Assembly (NCBI RefSeq): GCF_039530945.1
Contig: NZ_BAAAPC010000020.1
Location: forward strand, 1-64,000
Origin: Nocardiopsis_C rhodophaea
GTDB lineage: Bacteria; Actinomycetota; Actinomycetes; Streptosporangiales; Streptosporangiaceae
Direction: 5' to 3'
DNA: 64,000 nucleotides
Shown here: in pieces, positions 27,295-34,748 of the stretch
Position numbering within the stretch: position 1 is the stretch's first letter
Layout of the letters: every line of letters starts with the position of its first letter
Translations under genes and position numbers: made by a program
The notes under the pieces: model-generated
The model's database searches: none
The model's input: only the letters and a program-made list of their open reading frames with translations
Told to the model about the DNA's origin: nothing

Positions 27295-28572
27295 ATGGCT
27301 TTGGACCGAGAACGCAGGGTCGTCATAACCGGAATGGGAGCTGTGGTTCCAGGTGGAATCGGAGTAAAGAACTTCTGGGAGCTCATCAGCGCCGGCCGGA
27401 CCGCCACACGCACCATCTCCTTCTTCGACCCCACGCCCTACAGATCGCAGGTGGCCGCGGAATGCGACTTCGACCCGGTGGAGCAGGGTCTGAGCCCTCC
27501 GGAGATCCGCCGAATGGATCGCGCCGCACAGTTCGCCGTCGTGTGCGCGGACGAGTGCCTCTCGGATAGCGGCCTGGAGATCGACTCCGCACTCCACCAC
27601 CGGACCGGGACCAGTGTGGGGACTGCCGTCGGCTGCACGATGAGCCTGGAGCGGGAGTACTCCGTGGTCAGCGACGCCGGCCGGCGCTGGCTGGTCGACC
27701 CGGCCTACGCCGTTCCCCACCTGTTCGACTACCTCGTCCCGGGCTCGATCGCGAGGGAGGTGGCGTGGCGCGTGGGCGCGGAGGGACCCGCGACCGTCAT
27801 ATCAACCGGGTGCACCTCCGGCTTGGACGCGGTGGGTCATGCCTGCGACGTGATCCGCGAGGGGTCGGCGGACATCATGATCGCGGGCGCCACGGACGCG
27901 CCCATTTCCCCGATCACCGTCGCATGCTTCGACGCGATCAAGGCGACTACCCCCCGCAACCACGCCCCGGAGCATGCCTCACGCCCGTTCGACCGAGGAA
28001 GGGACGGGTTCGTCCTCGGAGAGGGCGCGGCCATGTTCGTGCTGGAGGAGCGTGAGCACGCGCGGCGCCGCCACGCTCACATCTACGCCGAGGTCGCGGG
28101 ATTCGCGACACGGAGCAACGCCTTCCACATGACCGGTCTGCGGCCCGACGGGAGAGAGATGTCCGAAGCGATCGGGACCGCCCTCGACGAGGCTCGTCTG
28201 GATCCGGCGGATATCGACTACATCAACGCCCACGGGTCCGGGACGAAGCAGAACGACCGGCACGAGACGGCCGCGTTCAAGCGGAGCTTCGGTGAGCATG
28301 CCTACCGGACACCGGTGAGTTCGATCAAGTCGATGGTCGGCCACTCACTGGGAGCGATCGGCTCCATCGAGATCGCGGCCTCGGTACTCGCGATTCAGCA
28401 CAACACCGTCCCGCCAACGGCCAACCTGCATGAGGACGATCCGGAATGCGATCTCGACTACATTCCCCTGGAGAGCCGGGATTGGCGGACTGACGCGGTG
28501 GTGAGCGTCGGCAGCGGGTTCGGCGGCTTCCAGAGCGCGATGGTGCTGACCGACGCCGGGCGGATGTCCTGA
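27295..28572 (+). CDS. Ketosynthase alpha subunit of type II PKS
   Basis: A 425-residue thiolase-fold condensing enzyme that elongates the malonyl-derived chain. Catalytic residues are visible: Cys173 in STGCTSGLDAVGHA, His313 in INAHGSGTKQND and His350 in MVGHSLGAIGS. SARP gene upstream, CLF gene overlapping by one base downstream. The 273-base upstream region contains a short inverted repeat, ATTGTG (27252-27257) / CACAAT (27275-27280), just before the start. No acyltransferase is encoded, so the fatty-acid malonyl transferase is presumably shared. Confidence 0.97.
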   Translation: MALDRERRVVITGMGAVVPGGIGVKNFWELISAGRTATRTISFFDPTPYRSQVAAECDFDPVEQGLSPPEIRRMDRAAQFAVVCADECLSDSGLEIDSALHHRTGTSVGTAVGCTMSLEREYSVVSDAGRRWLVDPAYAVPHLFDYLVPGSIAREVAWRVGAEGPATVISTGCTSGLDAVGHACDVIREGSADIMIAGATDAPISPITVACFDAIKATTPRNHAPEHASRPFDRGRDGFVLGEGAAMFVLEEREHARRRHAHIYAEVAGFATRSNAFHMTGLRPDGREMSEAIGTALDEARLDPADIDYINAHGSGTKQNDRHETAAFKRSFGEHAYRTPVSSIKSMVGHSLGAIGSIEIAASVLAIQHNTVPPTANLHEDDPECDLDYIPLESRDWRTDAVVSVGSGFGGFQSAMVLTDAGRMS

Positions 28573-29795
28573 TGGGCGCGACGGTGGTCACCGGCATCGG
28601 AATCATCGCCCCGAACGGGGTGGGAGCGGACGACTTCTGGTCGGCGACACTCAACTGCGACGTCGGAATCGGACCCATCAGCCGGTTCGACGCATCGGAC
28701 TATCCCGTACGGCTCGCGGGCGAGGTCACCAACGTCGACGTGGAGCGGCTCCTGCCGAACCGGCTCATCCCGCAGACGGACCGCGTGACGCGCCTCGCGC
28801 TCCTAGCCGCCGAATGGGCCCTCAACGACGCCGATGTGCAATTGGAGTCGCGCCCGGAGTTCGGGAAGGGAACCGTCACCGCCAGCTCCGCCGGAGGCTT
28901 CGAGTTCGGTCAGGGCGAGCTGGAAAAACTCTGGAGCAAAGGTCCCGAATACGTCAGCGCCTACCAGTCGTTCGCCTGGTTCTACGCGGTCAACACCGGC
29001 CAGATATCCATCCGGCACGGGCTCCAGGGGCCGGGTGGTGTCGTGGTGACCGAACAGGCCGGCGGACTCGACGCGGTGGCCCAGGCCCGTCGCCAGATAT
29101 GGCACGGAACCGGCCTCCTCGTCACCGGTGGTGTCGACGCTTCCCTGTGCCCGTGGGGCTGGGTCGCGCAGCTGTCCCACGGCCGCCTCAGCACACAGGA
29201 GGATCCGCACCGCGCCTACCTGCCGTTCGACGTGAACGCTTGCGGTTACGTGCCGGGGGAGGGCGGGGCAATCCTCATTCTTGAGGACGCCGCGTCCGCA
29301 CGGGAGCGGGGGTGCCGTGTCTACGGCCGGATCGCCGGATACGGTGCCACCTTCGATCCCAGGCCCGGGTCCGGTCGGGAGCCAGGGCTGCGGCGGGCCA
29401 TCGAGACAGCGCTCGCCGACGCCGATGTCTCCCCCGTCGACATCGATGTGGTGTTTGCGGACGGTGCGGGACTCCCCACCGGTGATCGCGACGAGGCGAC
29501 GGCGATAGAGCGCGTCTTCGGCACACGCTCCTCCGGCCCGGTTCCCGTCACTGTTCCCAAGACGATGACCGGCCGCCTGTACTCCGGCGGCTCCGCGCTC
29601 GATCTCGCCACCGCGTTCCTCGCCCTCGACAGCAACGTGATCCCCCCGACAGCCAACGTCACCGAACTTTCGCCGGAGTGCAATATCGACCTTGTACTGG
29701 GGAGGCCGAGAGAACACGAGCTGACGACCGCACTGATCCTGGCGCGGGGCTACGGAGGTTTCAACTCGGCGATGGTGGTGCGCGCTGACGCGTAG
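28572..29795 (+). CDS. Ketosynthase beta subunit / chain length factor
   Basis: A 407-residue partner of the KS-alpha. The active-site Cys is replaced by Gln162 in VVTEQAGGLDAVAQA, the mark of chain length factors, whose Gln decarboxylates malonyl-ACP to prime the chain. The heterodimer tunnel sets chain length. Near residues 108-117 the sequence is AGGFEFGQGEL, with Gly and Leu at two gate positions where the actinorhodin CLF has Thr and Phe; this favours a longer chain. Its ATG overlaps the KS-alpha TGA by one base, so the two are translationally coupled. Confidence 0.96.
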   Translation: MGATVVTGIGIIAPNGVGADDFWSATLNCDVGIGPISRFDASDYPVRLAGEVTNVDVERLLPNRLIPQTDRVTRLALLAAEWALNDADVQLESRPEFGKGTVTASSAGGFEFGQGELEKLWSKGPEYVSAYQSFAWFYAVNTGQISIRHGLQGPGGVVVTEQAGGLDAVAQARRQIWHGTGLLVTGGVDASLCPWGWVAQLSHGRLSTQEDPHRAYLPFDVNACGYVPGEGGAILILEDAASARERGCRVYGRIAGYGATFDPRPGSGREPGLRRAIETALADADVSPVDIDVVFADGAGLPTGDRDEATAIERVFGTRSSGPVPVTVPKTMTGRLYSGGSALDLATAFLALDSNVIPPTANVTELSPECNIDLVLGRPREHELTTALILARGYGGFNSAMVVRADA

Positions 29796-29833
29796 CGGAC
29801 GGTACCGATCAGAAGAAAACTAAGGAGAGAACC

Positions 29834-30091
29834 ATGCAGAAGCTCACCAGCGACGACTTGGGAAGAATTCTGCGCGAGTGTGCGGGCGAATCCGAGAAGT
29901 TTCAGTGGGACGAAACGGTCCTGGACACGACGTTCGATGAACTCGAGTACGACTCGATCGCGATTCTGGAGGCGGCTGCCCGCATTCAGCAGGAGTACGG
30001 GATCCGCGTGGAGGATGAGTCCATCCCGGACCTGGTCACGCCACGCGCTTTTCTCGACCATGTGAACCGGCTCCCCACCTCCCCCTCATAA
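29834..30091 (+). CDS. Acyl carrier protein of type II PKS
   Basis: An 85-residue ACP. The phosphopantetheine attachment serine is Ser41 in FDELEYDSIAILEAA, within an acidic helix II that docks partner enzymes. ATG 29834 has AAGGAGAGA in front, the best ribosome site of the PKS genes, as expected for a protein needed in excess. It closes the minimal PKS operon and a hairpin follows 6 bases after the stop. Confidence 0.95.
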   Translation: MQKLTSDDLGRILRECAGESEKFQWDETVLDTTFDELEYDSIAILEAAARIQQEYGIRVEDESIPDLVTPRAFLDHVNRLPTSPS

Positions 30092-30097
30092 CCGACC

Positions 30098-30128
30098 GGG
30101 CGCCCCCGCGTCGTCGCGTGGGGCGCCC
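30098..30128 (+). terminator. Terminator after minimal PKS
   Basis: A GC-rich hairpin directly after the ACP stop: GGGCGCCCC plus CGCG on the left pairs with CGCG and GGGGCGCCC on the right, around a TCGT loop with a one-base bulge. It probably ends the PKS transcript. Confidence 0.7.
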
Positions 30129-30227
30129 TCCATCTCCGGGACGGATCCGCACGATCGGCCCTGCCTGTCGTGGCGTGGCACCCCAGACAGGCGCGAAGCC
30201 AAGCACGTGTGGTGATACGGAGCTCGA

Positions 30228-30330
30228 ACCGAATGGATCACCGACCAGGCGCGGCAGCACGGTGAGCTGGAGATTGACGTCGTCGACCTGGCCCGAGACC
30301 CAGCTGCCCGTGAGGTACTCAGCTTCGGAC
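30228..30330 (+). pseudogene. Remnant of an NAD(P)H-dependent FMN reductase-like gene
   Basis: An unsupported open stretch reads TEWITDQARQHGELEIDVVD followed by LARDPAAREVL. This resembles the region after the phosphate loop in FMN_red-family flavin reductases (a WVxEQA helix, then a DLVDLA strand). The expected GSTRPGR loop before it is destroyed by a frameshift and a stop, and the rest is missing. If correct, a flavin reductase once stood beside the PKS genes and could have served the halogenase. The match is short and by eye only. Confidence 0.4.
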
Positions 30331-30372
30331 CCACGCCGCGTAACAACCGTTTGAACGCGCGCAACGGCAAGA

Positions 30373-30403
30373 CGCGTCCAGGAATCGGGTGTTCCTGGAC
30401 GCG
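30373..30403 (-). terminator. Hairpin downstream of aminotransferase gene
   Basis: A perfect 12-bp inverted repeat (30373-30384 with 30392-30403, loop 7, core GTCCAGGAA/TTCCTGGAC) lies about 60 bases past the stop of the minus-strand aminotransferase. It is a likely terminator for that gene. Confidence 0.6.
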
Positions 30404-30460
30404 CCCTTACTTCGGCGCTCCTCCTGGGATCGAGAGCCGGACCGAACTCAGAGGGGTCGG

Positions 30461-31570
30461 TCACAGGTTCTTCAGGACCTCACGCAGCGACTCGATGACG
30501 TAGTCCTGCCGGTCGCGCGGCAGCGACGGGTACATCGGCAGCGAGAAGATCTGCTTGGCGAGCGCCTCGGTGACCGGGAGCGAGCCGGTTTTGTAGCCGA
30601 GCTTGGCGAACCCCGTCATGGTGTGCACCGGCCACGGGTAGCTGATGTTGAGGGAGATCCCCTTCTCCTTCAGGCCCTCGGTGATCCGGTCGCGCTCGGG
30701 GTGGCGCACCACGTAAACGTAGTAGACGTGATCGTTGCCGTCTTCGACACGGGGGAAGATCAGGTCGGTGTCGGTGAGCGCCTCTTCGTAGCGGCGGCCG
30801 ACCGCGCGGCGCCCCTCCACGTAGGAGTCCAGGCGGCCCAGCTTGCGGCGCAGGATCTCGGCCTGCACATCGTCGAGACGGCTGTTGTGGCCGGGGGTCT
30901 CGACGACGTAGTAGACGTCCTCCATGCCGTAGTAGCGCACCCGGCGTAGCCGGGCGGCGGTCTCGTCGTCGTTGGTGATGGTAGCGCCGCCGTCGCCGTA
31001 GGCGCCCAGCACCTTGGTCGGGTAGAAGGAGAACGCCGCGGCCTTGCCGAACGTACCGGCCAGCCGACCGTTGTGGCGCGCGCCGTGGGACTGGGCGCAG
31101 TCCTCCAGGATGGGCAGCCCGTGCTTGTCCGCGATGGCCTGGAGCGGCGTCATGTCGACGCACTGGCCGTACAGGTGGACCGGCAGGATGCACTTGGTGC
31201 GTTCGGTGATGACCGACTCGACCTGGGAGACGTCCATGAGGAAGTTCTCCTCGTGGACGTCGACGAAAACGGGGGTGGCGCCGATCTGGTCGATCGCGAT
31301 GACCGTGGGCGCCGCGGTGTTCGAGACGGTGATCACTTCGTCGCCGGGGCCGACGCCCAGGGCCCGCAGGCCGAGCACGATAGCGTTGGTGCCGTTGTCA
31401 CACCCAACAGCGTGCTCCACGCCGTGGTAGTCAGCGAACGCCGTCTCGAATCCGCGCAGGTTCTCGCCGAGGACCAGCTGCCCGGAACGGAATACGGTTT
31501 CCACTGCCTCGTGGATGTCGTCCCGTTCCTTCTCGTACTCCTCCAGATAGCTCCACACACGAATCGTCAT
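30461..31570 (-). CDS. PLP-dependent sugar aminotransferase (DegT/DnrJ/EryC1 family)
   Basis: A 369-residue fold-type I aminotransferase. PLP-binding elements are visible: CDNGTNAIVLGLRALG, ILEDCAQSHGARHNG with the Asp that contacts the pyridine nitrogen, and the Schiff-base lysine in FSFYPTKVLGAYGDGG. It installs an amino group on a keto-deoxysugar, by context probably at C-3 (EvaB/DnrJ type), ahead of C- and N-methylation. ATG 31570 is chosen from its TTGGAGGTGGG site. A 43-residue upstream extension is not credible. It marks the right edge of the cluster and faces the PKS operon. Confidence 0.92.
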   Translation of the reverse strand: MTIRVWSYLEEYEKERDDIHEAVETVFRSGQLVLGENLRGFETAFADYHGVEHAVGCDNGTNAIVLGLRALGVGPGDEVITVSNTAAPTVIAIDQIGATPVFVDVHEENFLMDVSQVESVITERTKCILPVHLYGQCVDMTPLQAIADKHGLPILEDCAQSHGARHNGRLAGTFGKAAAFSFYPTKVLGAYGDGGATITNDDETAARLRRVRYYGMEDVYYVVETPGHNSRLDDVQAEILRRKLGRLDSYVEGRRAVGRRYEEALTDTDLIFPRVEDGNDHVYYVYVVRHPERDRITEGLKEKGISLNISYPWPVHTMTGFAKLGYKTGSLPVTEALAKQIFSLPMYPSLPRDRQDYVIESLREVLKNL

Positions 31571-31910
31571 GCGTCCCACCTCCAAGCTGGGTCGGTAACG
31601 AGATGATGGACCGGGGGCGAGAACGCGACCCGACGTAGACCTGCGGGCGCACGGCGCGTGCGGCCCTCCCCGATGCGACCAAGTATCAATCAATCGCACG
31701 AGACCAGGTCGGACAACCCCTATGTGCCTCCGACAACGCCCCTAATCCGACCCCCGGACGCGCCGCTCGGGGCAGGCGACACACGCGCCCGCACCGACGC
31801 CCGGACCGGCGTTTCCGCCATCCGCGCCGGTCTGGGGTCGTGTCGGGTGTCAGGGGCGGCCGGTACCGGCCACGCACGGGCGGACCTCTCGTCACCGATG
31901 CCCCCAGGTG

Positions 31911-31919
31911 TGTGGATAA
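31911..31919 (-). promoter_or_regulatory. Single DnaA-box-like site
   Basis: TGTGGATAA, the complement of the consensus DnaA box TTATCCACA, lies about 60 bases before the DUF2786 gene. A nine-base match can occur by chance, but three more lie within 73 bases about 1 kb away. Confidence 0.4.
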
Positions 31920-31979
31920 CGGCCCTCACCTGGTCAAGCGGAGCCGGTAGTCTCGGTGGCGGTCGCAGAGAGGAGCCAG

Positions 31980-32834
31980 GTGCCTTCCGACGCACAGAGC
32001 GAAGCCCGCCGCAAGATGATCGAGCGGGTCCGTGGCCTCCTCCGTATGGCGGAGGACCCCGCGGTCACCGATGCCGAGAGCCAGGCCTTCACCGCCAAGG
32101 CCGCCGAGCTGATGACCCGGCACGCCATCGCCGAGGCCGAGGCGCGTGCCGAGCGCGGCGAGGAACTGGAGCAGGTCACCCGCTTCGACTTCACCGTCTC
32201 CGGGGTCGGCGGGCACGGCAAGGCCCGGGTCAAGGCGCTGGCCGGGATCGCCGCGGCCTACGGCTGCCAGTCGGCCGTGCGCGGCAACACGTCGGCCAAC
32301 ACCGATCGCACCCTCATCATCGTGGGCACGGCCACGGCGCTGGACGCGCTGCGGGTGCTGCTGCCGTCGATCACCATGCAGATGGAGGCGTCCGCGCGGT
32401 TCACCGCGCGCAACCACATCGCCGACCTGCGCGAGATGCGCAACTATGACCGGTCGACGCTGGCGAAGGAGCGCAGCCGGTTCTACCGGTCGTTCATCCG
32501 CGCCTACGGCTACGCGGTGGCCGAGCGCATCCGCGAGTTCCGCGCCCGGTTGCAGGAGGAGCCGCGGGAGGATTCCGCGTCGGAGTCGGGCACGGGCTCG
32601 GACTCCGGCGAAGGGGCGTCGGCCATCGGCGCCGAGGTCGTGCTGCGCACCGATGTCGACCGTGTGCAGGAGGACTTCCAGCGCCGCTTCCCGCAGCTGC
32701 GCCCCACGCGTCCGGAGCGCACCCACCATCGTGCTGGATACCGCGCGGGCTATCTTCGCGGGCGCAGCGCCCAGCTGGGCATGGAGACCAGCGTGGGGCA
32801 GGGCGGCGGAACCGCGCTGACCGACGGCGACTAG
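31980..32834 (+). CDS. DUF2786 domain protein of unknown function
   Basis: About 284 residues. The DUF2786 signature is at the start: KMIERVRGLLRMAEDPAVTD followed by SQAFTAKAAELMTRHAI. The middle (VKALAGIAAAYGCQS) fits a small alpha/beta domain, and a Ser/Glu-rich linker (about residues 200-225) precedes a C-terminal Arg-rich part. Members occur in phage and actinomycete genomes and sometimes next to DNA-metabolism genes; no activity is established to my knowledge. GTG 31980 is chosen because GAGAGGAG precedes it. Confidence 0.75.
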   Translation: MPSDAQSEARRKMIERVRGLLRMAEDPAVTDAESQAFTAKAAELMTRHAIAEAEARAERGEELEQVTRFDFTVSGVGGHGKARVKALAGIAAAYGCQSAVRGNTSANTDRTLIIVGTATALDALRVLLPSITMQMEASARFTARNHIADLREMRNYDRSTLAKERSRFYRSFIRAYGYAVAERIREFRARLQEEPREDSASESGTGSDSGEGASAIGAEVVLRTDVDRVQEDFQRRFPQLRPTRPERTHHRAGYRAGYLRGRSAQLGMETSVGQGGGTALTDGD

Positions 32835-32908
32835 CCGGTCGTCTGCCGCCTCCGACCCCTGTTCCGCTCCGGTGTGGGCGTTCCAGAGCCCACACCGGGC
32901 GTCATATC

Positions 32909-32981
32909 TGTGGACAACCCTGTGGACAACCTGGGGATAAGTCGTGGAAAACCTCACGCGGCCCGAATTGGCTGTGGATAA
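32909..32981 (-). promoter_or_regulatory. Cluster of DnaA boxes
   Basis: TGTGGACAA occurs at 32909-32917 and 32921-32929, a near match TGGGGATAA at 32932-32940, and the perfect TGTGGATAA at 32973-32981. All are in the same orientation (complements of TTGTCCACA and TTATCCACA, the actinomycete and E. coli forms). The cluster lies between the DUF2786 gene and the oxidoreductase gene, about 1.8 kb from a solitary dnaN. Too few sites are present for a typical actinomycete oriC. Confidence 0.6.
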
Positions 32982-33162
32982 ACCTCTCGAAGACGACTTC
33001 TTTCGGTGAGTTCCCGCAAGGCGACCGGTTGCGGCCAACGGCCGTGGCCTCGTACGTCCGGGACGCACTCGTGATAACCGAGTGTTGGAAGGTGACGTAG
33101 ATCACCCAATGGGGAACAGTGAGGGTAACGCACCGTATCCCCCCGACTGGGAGTTGACGAGT

Positions 33163-33588
33163 ATGTCGGCAGCCACCCTCCTCAAGCTGTTCCACGGTTA
33201 CAAGACGGCCCTGCTCACGACCTACCGCCGCGACGGTATGCACTGCGTGAGCACCCCCGTGAGCATCGTCGTCGACAACGACCGTGTGCTCTTCCGAACG
33301 TGGGAGGACTCGGGCAAGGCCAAGCGGCTGCGGGCGCATCCCGTGGCCGACCTGCGGCCGTGCACCTTCCGCGGCCAGCCGACCGGCGCGGCCGTACGCT
33401 GCGGCGTTCGGCTCCTCGAGGGCGACGAGGCCCAGCGCGCGGCGCGCATGCTCGGTCGCCGCCACCCCTTCCTGCAGCGCTGGGCGGTGCCGATCTCGCA
33501 CCGGCTGCTGCGTTACCGCACTCTCCACTACGAGCTGCGCCCGGTGGACGACGAGACCCCGCGCAGCACCGAGGGCTGGCCGGACTAG
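33163..33588 (+). CDS. Pyridoxamine-phosphate-oxidase-like, FMN/F420-dependent oxidoreductase family protein
   Basis: A 141-residue split-barrel protein. Typical elements are HGYKTALLTTYRRDGMHCVS at the N-terminus, a strand VLFRTWEDSGKAKRLRAHP and DLRPCTFRGQPTG, the pattern of PPOX-class enzymes that bind FMN or F420. Substrate unknown. ATG 33163 (MSAATLL) follows GGGAG and is preferred to ATG/GTG codons further up that add an unconserved stretch. The TAG stop (33586-33588) is the last part of the IS target site. Confidence 0.7.
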   Translation: MSAATLLKLFHGYKTALLTTYRRDGMHCVSTPVSIVVDNDRVLFRTWEDSGKAKRLRAHPVADLRPCTFRGQPTGAAVRCGVRLLEGDEAQRAARMLGRRHPFLQRWAVPISHRLLRYRTLHYELRPVDDETPRSTEGWPD

Positions 33589-34688
33589 GTGTACTGATCA
33601 CTGAGGTTGGTGACATACCGGGACAAGTTGGACATAAAAGGAGGGCCTTCGGTATCGGTGTGGATGTCTGACGTCCGCCCCGAGCACCGTAAGGCCCTCA
33701 ATGCCCCACGCTACCCACACCAACGCCAAACTCGCACCCGCCGGCCGCCTCGCGCTGGCCCGCTGCGTCGTCGATGCCCACTGGCCCCTGCGCCGGGCCG
33801 CCGAGCGCTTCCAGGTCAGCCCCACCACCGCCCAACGCTGGGCCGCCCGCTACCGCCAACACGGACCGGCCGGGATGGCCGACGCCTCCAGCCGCCCGCA
33901 CCACTCGCCCCGACGCACCCCCACCCGCCGCGAACGCCGCGTCATCAAGCTCCGCACCACCCGCCGGTGGGGCCCGGCCCGCATCGCCGGACACCTGGGC
34001 ATGCACGCCTCCACCGTCCACCGCATCCTGACCCGCTACCGCATGCCCCGCCTGGCCCACACCGACCGGGCCACCGGGCGGGCGGTGCGCCGCTACGAGC
34101 GCGACCGGCCCGGAGAACTCCTCCACGTCGATGTCAAGAAGCTCGGCCGCGTCCCCGACGGTGGCGGCCACCGCACCACCGGGCGCGCCCAAGGCAAGCG
34201 CAACGCCCGCGCCACCACCACGACCCGCAGGAACTCCCACCCCATGCTGGGCTACGGCTACCTGCACACCGCCATCGACGACCACTCCCGGCTCGCCTAC
34301 ACCGAGATCCCGGCCGACGAGAAGAAGGAGACCGCGGCGGGATTCTTCCAGCGGGCCCACGCCTACTTCGCCTCGGCGGGCATCACCGTTGAGCGGGTGC
34401 TGACCGACAACGGGTCCTGTTACACCTCGCGCCTGTGGCGCGATGCCCTGGCCGGAGCCGGGATCACGCACAAGCGCACCCGCCCGTATCGGCCCCAGAC
34501 CAACGGCAAGGTCGAGCGGTACCACCGCACCCTGGCCGACGAATGGGCCTACGCCCGGGCCTACACATCCGAGGCCCAACGGCGAGCGGCGCTCCCGGGG
34601 TGGGTGCATCACTACAATCACCACCGGTTCCACACCGCGATCGACGGCCCTCCCGCCTCCCGCGTCACCAACCTCTCAGGACAGAACA
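33589..34688 (+). mobile_element. IS481-family insertion sequence with target duplication
   Basis: A 1100-bp element flanked by direct repeats ACTAG (33584-33588 and 34689-34693). Its ends carry imperfect 25-bp inverted repeats (33590-33614 and 34664-34688, 19 of 25 positions identical, inner part GAGGTTGGTGAC). It encodes one transposase. The intact duplication and open frame indicate a recent insertion, exactly at the stop codon of the upstream gene. Confidence 0.85.
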
Positions 34689-34693
34689 ACTAG
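33701..34693 (+). CDS. IS481-family DDE transposase
   Basis: A 330-residue transposase. The N-terminal helix-turn-helix part is LRRAAERFQVSPTTAQRWA, a second is WGPARIAGHLGMHASTVHRI. The catalytic triad lies in LLHVDVKKLG (Asp), VLTDNGSCY (Asp) and TNGKVERYHRTL (Glu, 35 residues after the second Asp). The frame reads through the right inverted repeat, and its stop codon TAG (34691-34693) is supplied by the duplicated target ACTAG outside the element. At another target the protein would have a different C-terminus. Confidence 0.92.
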   Translation: MPHATHTNAKLAPAGRLALARCVVDAHWPLRRAAERFQVSPTTAQRWAARYRQHGPAGMADASSRPHHSPRRTPTRRERRVIKLRTTRRWGPARIAGHLGMHASTVHRILTRYRMPRLAHTDRATGRAVRRYERDRPGELLHVDVKKLGRVPDGGGHRTTGRAQGKRNARATTTTRRNSHPMLGYGYLHTAIDDHSRLAYTEIPADEKKETAAGFFQRAHAYFASAGITVERVLTDNGSCYTSRLWRDALAGAGITHKRTRPYRPQTNGKVERYHRTLADEWAYARAYTSEAQRRAALPGWVHHYNHHRFHTAIDGPPASRVTNLSGQNN

Positions 34694-34748
34694 CCCCGGG
34701 CGGAATCGGGAGGCGGGACCGGGCGGAGGCCAGCGGGGTCCGCGGGGG

